From contig DBJV01000028.1 of NCBI GenBank assembly GCA_002297185.1, forward strand, positions 338 through 10,242: a DNA stretch of 9,905 nucleotides, written 5' to 3'. Below the pieces are notes generated by a model, which worked only from the letters and a program-made list of their open reading frames with translations, did not search any database and was not told where the DNA came from. Below are positions 6,357-9,905 of this stretch, piece after piece. Source of the stretch: Christensenella sp. UBA767 (GTDB lineage Bacteria; Bacillota; Clostridia; Christensenellales; CAG-917). Both the position numbers and the translations under genes were made by a program. How positions within the stretch are numbered: the stretch's first letter is position 1; every line of letters begins with the position of its first letter.

Positions 6357-6668
6357 ATGGCAAAAGATTCGACAAAAATCACAACTGCGCTCAGCAACGT
6401 TCTTGTATCTTTGGCAAGCGAGGCGGCGCAAGACGTGGAAGGCATTTGCCTTCTCAATTCCAAACGCAACAAAGGGGCGGTGTCTGTCTATGTGTTGCCC
6501 AACGAGAAAGTTGCGGTGGATTTGTTTATTGACATCGAACAAGGCTATTCCGTTCCGTCCGCAGTCGCTGTTCTCCAACAGAGAGTGAAAACTCAAATCG
6601 AGAGCGCAACCAAATTCAAAGTACAATCGGTCAACGTTCAGGTTATGAACGTAAACGTAATACAATAA
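6357..6668 (+). CDS. yqhY: Asp23/Gls24 family protein, YqhY-type
   Basis: This 103-residue protein belongs to the Asp23/Gls24 (DUF322) family. The features seen are ITTALSNVLVSLASEAAQDVEGI (about 7-29), an acidic-basic beta region with VSVYVLPNEKVAVDLFIDIEQGYSVPSAVAVLQQRVKTQIES, and the closing VNVQVMNVNV. Family members are small alpha-beta proteins; in B. subtilis yqhY lies next to acetyl-CoA carboxylase genes and nusB and has been linked to control of fatty acid synthesis. Here the accBC genes are absent and yqhY directly precedes nusB. GGAGG at 6347-6351 lies five bases before the ATG. The exact role in this organism cannot be read from the sequence. Confidence 0.9.
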   Translation: MAKDSTKITTALSNVLVSLASEAAQDVEGICLLNSKRNKGAVSVYVLPNEKVAVDLFIDIEQGYSVPSAVAVLQQRVKTQIESATKFKVQSVNVQVMNVNVIQ

Positions 6669-6672
6669 GACT

Positions 6673-7068
6673 ATGAGAAGAATTGCAAGAGAAAACGTTT
6701 TCAAGTTGGTGTTCGAATACACCTTTTACAATGTGGTCAACGATTCCACGCTGGAACTTATGCTCGTGGATAGTGACTTGACGGAGGACGACAAGAACTA
6801 TATCAACTCAACCTACTTTGGCGTTGTCACCAACGAGGAAGAATTGAGAAAGGTCATCGCCGACCACCTCGAGGGTTATCGCATCGAAAGAGTGTATCGT
6901 CCCGATTACGCCGTGTTGTTGCTCGCAACGTACGAATTGAAAGAACACACCGCACCCGACGCAGTCGTTATCAACGAGGCGGTGGAACTTTCCAAGAAAT
7001 ACGGCACGGACAAGTCAGGCTCGTTTGTAAACGGCGTGCTTGCCAAGATCGTAAAAGATATAAAATAA
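6673..7068 (+). CDS. nusB: Transcription antitermination factor NusB
   Basis: NusB binds boxA RNA with ribosomal protein S10 (NusE) and supports antitermination in rRNA operons. The 131-residue, mostly helical product matches the family in length and in its landmarks: the N-terminal RRIARENVFKLVFEY, and the C-terminal LLLATYEL, APDAVVINEAVELSKKYGTDKSGSFVNGVLAKI. The start ATG is four bases after the yqhY stop and lacks a Shine-Dalgarno site, so translation probably depends on ribosomes finishing yqhY. A long hairpin with a T-run follows the gene. Confidence 0.94.
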   Translation: MRRIARENVFKLVFEYTFYNVVNDSTLELMLVDSDLTEDDKNYINSTYFGVVTNEEELRKVIADHLEGYRIERVYRPDYAVLLLATYELKEHTAPDAVVINEAVELSKKYGTDKSGSFVNGVLAKIVKDIK

Positions 7069-7076
7069 CAAAAGAT

Positions 7077-7137
7077 AATCCCGACGTTCATAATTTGCCC
7101 AAAAGCGCGACAAATGTATGATATTTCGGGATTTTTT
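7077..7137 (+). terminator. Long hairpin with T-run between nusB and xseA
   Basis: AATCCCGA (7077-7084) pairs with TCGGGATT (7126-7133). Inside it, TTCATAATTTG (7087-7097) pairs with CAAATGTATGA (7111-7121) with one bulged base. Further T residues (to 7137) follow, so the shape is that of a rho-independent terminator or attenuator. If active it would separate the yqhY-nusB transcript from xseA-xseB-ispA. I see no strong promoter between 7138 and 7197. Confidence 0.6.
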
Positions 7138-7197
7138 AATCCAAAAACATCGAAAAATCGGTGTTTAACTGCAAAAATGGTGCATAAAGTGTCGATT

Positions 7198-8406
7198 ATG
7201 TTAGATAAAACCCAATTTTCTGAAAAAACAATATCCGTAAGCGAGGTAAATGCCGCGATAAAAGCGTGCATTGACGCTCCGATATTCAAAGGTTTGGAAG
7301 TTTTCGGCGAGGTTTCGGGATTTAAGTTCAGCGGACCTCACGCATACTTCACGCTAAAAGACAAGGATTCGCAATTGTCTTGCGTTTGCTTTTATGCGGC
7401 AAAAACCTACAACCCCAAAGACGGTGAAAGCGTTATCGTCAAAGGCTCGCTTGACTATTAACTCAAGGGCGGCAGACTGTCGTTGCAGGCAAGTTCCATT
7501 CAACCCGTCGGAAAGGGCATGCTGTTTTTGGAGTTCGAGAGGCTCAAAGCAAAACTGCTCGCCGAGGGCATATTTGACGAGGCGCACAAAAAGCCTATCC
7601 CAAAATTTGCAAAGCGCGTGCTTGTCGTAACGTCCAAGACGGGCGCGGTTATCAGAGATATCGTGACGACGGTAAGGCGCAAAAATCCCGTCATCGACAT
7701 CGTCGTCAAAGACGTGCGAGTGCAGGGCGAGGGCGCAGGTAAGGAAATCGCCAAGGTGCTTGAGCGTGTTGATAAACTCGGATACGACATCATCGTCATA
7801 GCGCGCGGCGGTGGCTCACTCGAGGACCTTGCTTCGTTTTACGACGAGCAACTCGTAAGAGCGGTGTATGCAATGAATACTCCCGTAGTATCCGCGGTGG
7901 GACACGAGACGGACTTTTCGCTTTGCGACTTTGCCGCCGACGCTCGTGCCGCTACGCCGACTGCGGCAGGCGAATTGATTGCGTACGATTATTACGCAAT
8001 GCGAGACCAACTCGTCGCCGATATGCAACGACTTAAGCAAAGCGCAACGAGAGGGTACGAAAGATGTGTGTCCAAAGCAAGACTTTCTTCTGCGCAACTG
8101 CAAAGGCTCGCAACAGGCTTTTACACGGCGCACCAACACAAAGTTGAGAACTGCATTCAGCGCATAAGAACGCTTGCGGAAAGCAAGATGCAAATCGCAA
8201 TCGCACGCACGGAAAAGGCGGCGGCGTCGCTTGACAATCTTTCGCCGCTCAAAGTGCTTGGCAGAGGATACTTTAGACTTCAGTCCGGGCAAAAAACGAT
8301 AAGCAGAGTTGCAACTCTCAAAGTGGGAGAATATATAAAAGCAACGGGCGGAGACGGCTCCGTCACGGCGCAAATCACACAAATCGACTTGAACAAGGAG
8401 AACTGA
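7198..8406 (+). pseudogene. xseA: Exonuclease VII large subunit, interrupted by one in-frame TAA
   Basis: Reading through one stop gives a normal-length XseA of about 402 residues, the catalytic subunit that degrades single-stranded DNA from both ends. The N-terminal OB fold (about 1-100) shows ISVSEVNAAIKACID, VFGEVSGFKFSGPHAYFTLKD and VIVKGSLDY. The nuclease core has ARGGGSLEDLASFYDE (from 202) and SAVGHETDFSLCDFAADARAATPTAAGEL (His at 236), followed by a coiled-coil arm and the C-terminal LSPLKVLGRGYF. The TAA at 7459-7461 (codon 88) lies between LDY and LKGGRLSLQ with no frame change. The ATG at 7198 fits family N-termini but has a weak ribosome site. TTG at 7483 downstream of AAGGGCGG (7465-7472) could restart translation. 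Possibilities are a real null, a sequencing error, or a split or recoded gene; the intact remainder suggests a recent change. Confidence 0.88.
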
Positions 8407-8407
8407 T

Positions 8408-8626
8408 ATGGCAGAAATAAAGAAATTCGAAGAGGCGTTGAGCGAACTCGAAGGCATCGTAAAAAAACTCGAAGGAGATATTCCTCTCGACGAGGCTATG
8501 AGCGCATTTGAAAAGGGCATCGAACTCAGCAAAATTTGCATGGAAAATCTCAAAGCCGAAAAGGGCAAACTTGCGCTTTTGGTGGACGACATCAACAATC
8601 TCACGGAAGAGATGAAACTTGACTGA
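8408..8626 (+). CDS. xseB: Exonuclease VII small subunit
   Basis: XseB wraps around the helical arm of XseA, several copies per catalytic subunit, and is needed for exonuclease VII assembly. The 72-residue, all-helical product carries the family pattern FEEALSELEGIVKKLEGDIPLDEAMSAFEKGIELSKIC (about 7-44), with LE..V..LE.G..PL..A...FE.G being diagnostic. AAGGAG at 8395-8400 gives it a good ribosome-binding site seven bases before the ATG, one base after the xseA stop. Its sequence is fully intact even though xseA carries a nonsense codon. IspA begins two bases after its stop. Confidence 0.95.
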   Translation: MAEIKKFEEALSELEGIVKKLEGDIPLDEAMSAFEKGIELSKICMENLKAEKGKLALLVDDINNLTEEMKLD

Positions 8627-8628
8627 TT

Positions 8629-9444
8629 ATGAAAATCTCGACGATTGACAAAAACGAGTTCCTTTCCATGTTCGAGCAGTCGCTCAAAAGCGCAATCGGC
8701 TACGGCAATTCAGTAATCGACGAGGGCATGCGCTATGCAACTCTCGACGGCGGAAAGCGCGTGCGACCGCTTTGCGTGTATTACGGCGCGCGCTCGACGG
8801 GCGGCGATGCGGAAGTTGACGAAGTGATTTGCCTTGCGGTTGCAATCGAACTTATCCACAACTATTCGCTCGTTCACGACGATTTGCCTGCCATGGACAA
8901 CGACGATTATCGCAGGGGCAAACTGTCCGTGCATAAAAAATTCGGTCACGCCAACGGCATACTCATCGGCGACCAACTTCTCACGCTTGCGTCTTGCGTG
9001 TTGCTTGACGGCGCAAGGACGTTCGGCTCGCATTTTGCAAGAGCGGCGCAAGAGATTACCTCTGCGGCAAAACGCATGGTACTCGGACAAGCAAACGATT
9101 TGCAAGGCTGCGAAACTGCGGACGATTTCCTTGAAATGTACTCTCAAAAAACCGCCGCTTTGATCGTCGGTGCGTTCGGCGCAGGCGCGATTTGCGCAGG
9201 TGCGGACTTTGAACAAATAGAAAAAATCGGCGAATACGCAACGAATATCGGCATTGCTTTCCAACTTGCCGACGACCTTTTGGACGAGGGCGAAGAGGGG
9301 AGTATCGTATCCGTACTCGGCGCAGATGAAACGCGCGCGTTGCTCAATGCCAAAACTCAAAGAGCAAGAGAGACAATCGTAGGCTTTTGGGGCGCAAAAG
9401 AATTGTCCGATTTTGCCGATGCGCTTTGCAATAGACAAAAATAA
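8629..9444 (+). CDS. ispA: Polyprenyl (farnesyl/geranyl) diphosphate synthase, IspA type
   Basis: This trans-prenyltransferase condenses isopentenyl diphosphate with allylic diphosphates. Visible motifs are GGKRVRP (41-47), the first Asp-rich motif in its bacterial FPP synthase form DDLPAMDND (84-92) followed by RRGK, GQANDLQG (153-160), QKTAALI, and the second Asp-rich motif DDLLD (215-219). At 271 residues it is shorter than the usual 290-300: directly after DDLLDEGEE the normal linker with Gly-Lys and Lys-x-Thr-Tyr-Pro is missing, and GSIVSVLGADETRALL follows. The catalytic Asp residues are intact, so activity is plausible; chain length (C10 or C15) cannot be settled. The start lies two bases after xseB and has no close ribosome site, suggesting coupling. 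A strong terminator follows. Confidence 0.92.
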   Translation: MKISTIDKNEFLSMFEQSLKSAIGYGNSVIDEGMRYATLDGGKRVRPLCVYYGARSTGGDAEVDEVICLAVAIELIHNYSLVHDDLPAMDNDDYRRGKLSVHKKFGHANGILIGDQLLTLASCVLLDGARTFGSHFARAAQEITSAAKRMVLGQANDLQGCETADDFLEMYSQKTAALIVGAFGAGAICAGADFEQIEKIGEYATNIGIAFQLADDLLDEGEEGSIVSVLGADETRALLNAKTQRARETIVGFWGAKELSDFADALCNRQK

Positions 9445-9464
9445 ATTTGAAATGAAATTCGGAT

Positions 9465-9498
9465 AAAAAAAGGACTGCGATTTTCGCAGTCCTTTTTT
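9465..9498. terminator. Bidirectional rho-independent terminator (ispA / tRNA-Cys)
   Basis: AGGACTGCGA (9471-9480) pairs perfectly with TCGCAGTCCT (9484-9493) around a TTT loop. Seven A residues (9465-9471) lie upstream and six T residues (9493-9498) downstream, so the same hairpin ends ispA transcription on the plus strand and the tRNA-Gly/tRNA-Cys transcript on the minus strand. The last T of the run is also part of the encoded CCA of tRNA-Cys. Confidence 0.95.
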
Positions 9499-9571
9499 GG
9501 AGGCATCACCCAGACTTGAACTGGGGGTGAGGATTTTGCAGACCCTTGCCTTACCTCTTGGCTATGATGCC
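9498..9571 (-). tRNA. tRNA-Cys (GCA), CCA encoded
   Basis: On the minus strand the acceptor stem GGCATCA (9571-9565) pairs perfectly with TGATGCC (9508-9502), followed by the discriminator T (9501) and an encoded CCA (9500-9498). The D arm (AGCCAAGAGGTAAGGC), anticodon loop CTGCAAA with anticodon GCA, and a T arm with GTTCAAGTC are all present. The U discriminator fits tRNA-Cys. It is the second gene of a Gly-Cys pair, 30 bases behind tRNA-Gly. Confidence 0.96.
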
Positions 9572-9601
9572 ATATTGCGCATTTGATATGCGCTAATCAT
9601 T

Positions 9602-9676
9602 TGGAGCGGGAGACGGGATTCGGACCCGCGACTTTCACCTTGGCAAGGTGACACTCTACCACTGAGTCACTCCCGC
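9602..9676 (-). tRNA. tRNA-Gly (GCC), CCA encoded
   Basis: On the minus strand the acceptor stem GCGGGAG (9676-9670) pairs with CTCCCGC (9612-9606), followed by the discriminator T and an encoded CCA (9604-9602). The anticodon arm has a 7-base loop TTGCCAA, giving anticodon GCC. The T loop has the typical GGTCCGAATCC. It is the first gene of the minus-strand tRNA unit. Confidence 0.97.
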
Positions 9677-9692
9677 ATTTGATTGCTTTAAC

Positions 9693-9721
9693 AATATATC
9701 AAATTGAATGAGATTTTGCAA
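9693..9721 (-). promoter_or_regulatory. Sigma-A type promoter for tRNA-Gly/tRNA-Cys
   Basis: On the minus strand TTGCAA (9721-9716), a 17-bp spacer and TATATT (9698-9693) preceded by TGA form a promoter about 17 bases before the tRNA-Gly 5' end. TTGCAA occurs again further upstream, but only this copy has correct spacing to a -10 box. Confidence 0.7.
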
Positions 9722-9777
9722 CAACTTTTTGCAATTTAGTTTTTTTTCTGTTGCAAACGATACTTTCGTCAATATGT

Positions 9778-9806
9778 TTTACAAAATCAAAGCCTTGTGC
9801 TACAAT
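9778..9806 (+). promoter_or_regulatory. Sigma-A type promoter for the tRNA-Leu unit
   Basis: TTTACA (9778-9783), a 17-bp spacer and TACAAT (9801-9806), again preceded by TGC, form an extended -10 promoter. Transcription should start near 9813. The leader carries a small hairpin, ATCCAC (9822-9827) with GTGGAT (9834-9839), before the tRNA begins at 9865. Together with the minus-strand promoter it fills the divergent region 9677-9864; no gene is seen there. Confidence 0.7.
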
Positions 9807-9864
9807 AATTCTCGCTAAAATATCCACAGGGTAGTGGATTATAAACAAATAAATCTACACACAA

Positions 9865-9905
9865 GCCGGAATGGCGGAATAGGCAGACGCAAGGGACTTA
9901 AAATC
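9865..9905 (+). tRNA. tRNA-Leu (UAA), 5' part, cut by window end
   Basis: GCCGGAA (9865-9871) begins the acceptor stem, followed by the leucine-type D arm (TGGCGGAATAGGCAGACGC) and the 5' half of the anticodon arm. The loop CTTAAAA gives anticodon TAA (9899-9901). The long variable arm, T arm and 3' end lie beyond the window. More tRNA genes may follow. Confidence 0.92.

Noticed and set aside
8710..9438. 242-codon minus-strand open frame opposite ispA
   Set aside because: Shadow of ispA; low-complexity Arg/Ala/Cys-rich product without a recognisable motif.
420..9799. Shared decamer AAGCCTTGTG near the efp and tRNA-Leu promoters (420-429 and 9790-9799)
   Set aside because: A 10-base match between two places in about 10 kb is expected by chance, and its position relative to the promoter boxes differs.

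Overview
The window is a chromosomal, housekeeping-type stretch from an endospore-forming Firmicute, most likely a Clostridia-like lineage. The evidence is a complete spoIIIAA-AH sporulation operon, the order yqhY-nusB-xseA-xseB-ispA that is common in that phylum, and strong Shine-Dalgarno sites before several genes. No phage, transposase, CRISPR or plasmid gene is visible, and I see no evidence of a previously undescribed multi-gene system.

Layout. Bases 1-348 hold the 3' end of rny (RNase Y). A promoter at 452-480 then drives efp (elongation factor P, 539-1102). The efp stop codon lies inside a 128-bp imperfect inverted repeat (1097-1224). An AT-rich leader leads to spoIIIAA, AB, AC, AD, AE and AF (1373-5051). 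A 229-bp gap carries a striking alternating-CG palindrome, followed by spoIIIAG and spoIIIAH (5281-6218) and a clear rho-independent terminator. A near-consensus sigma-A promoter (6309-6337) starts the next unit: yqhY (Asp23 family), nusB, xseA, xseB and ispA, ending at 9444. A terminator that works in both directions (9465-9498) separates ispA from a convergent tRNA-Gly/tRNA-Cys pair on the minus strand. A divergent promoter region (9677-9864) precedes a tRNA-Leu(UAA) cut by the window end.

How the genes work together. SpoIIIAA-AH form the mother-cell half of the SpoIIIA-SpoIIQ channel that keeps the forespore active after engulfment. NusB acts in antitermination of rRNA operons. XseA and XseB are the two subunits of exonuclease VII. 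IspA makes prenyl diphosphates.

Main oddities. xseA is full length but has an in-frame TAA at codon 88. IspA has both Asp-rich motifs but lacks about 13-15 residues after the second one, including the usual Lys-x-Thr-Tyr motif. Two intergenic regions carry long inverted repeats (1097-1224 and 5083-5133) that gene content does not explain. A long hairpin plus T-run separates nusB from xseA.
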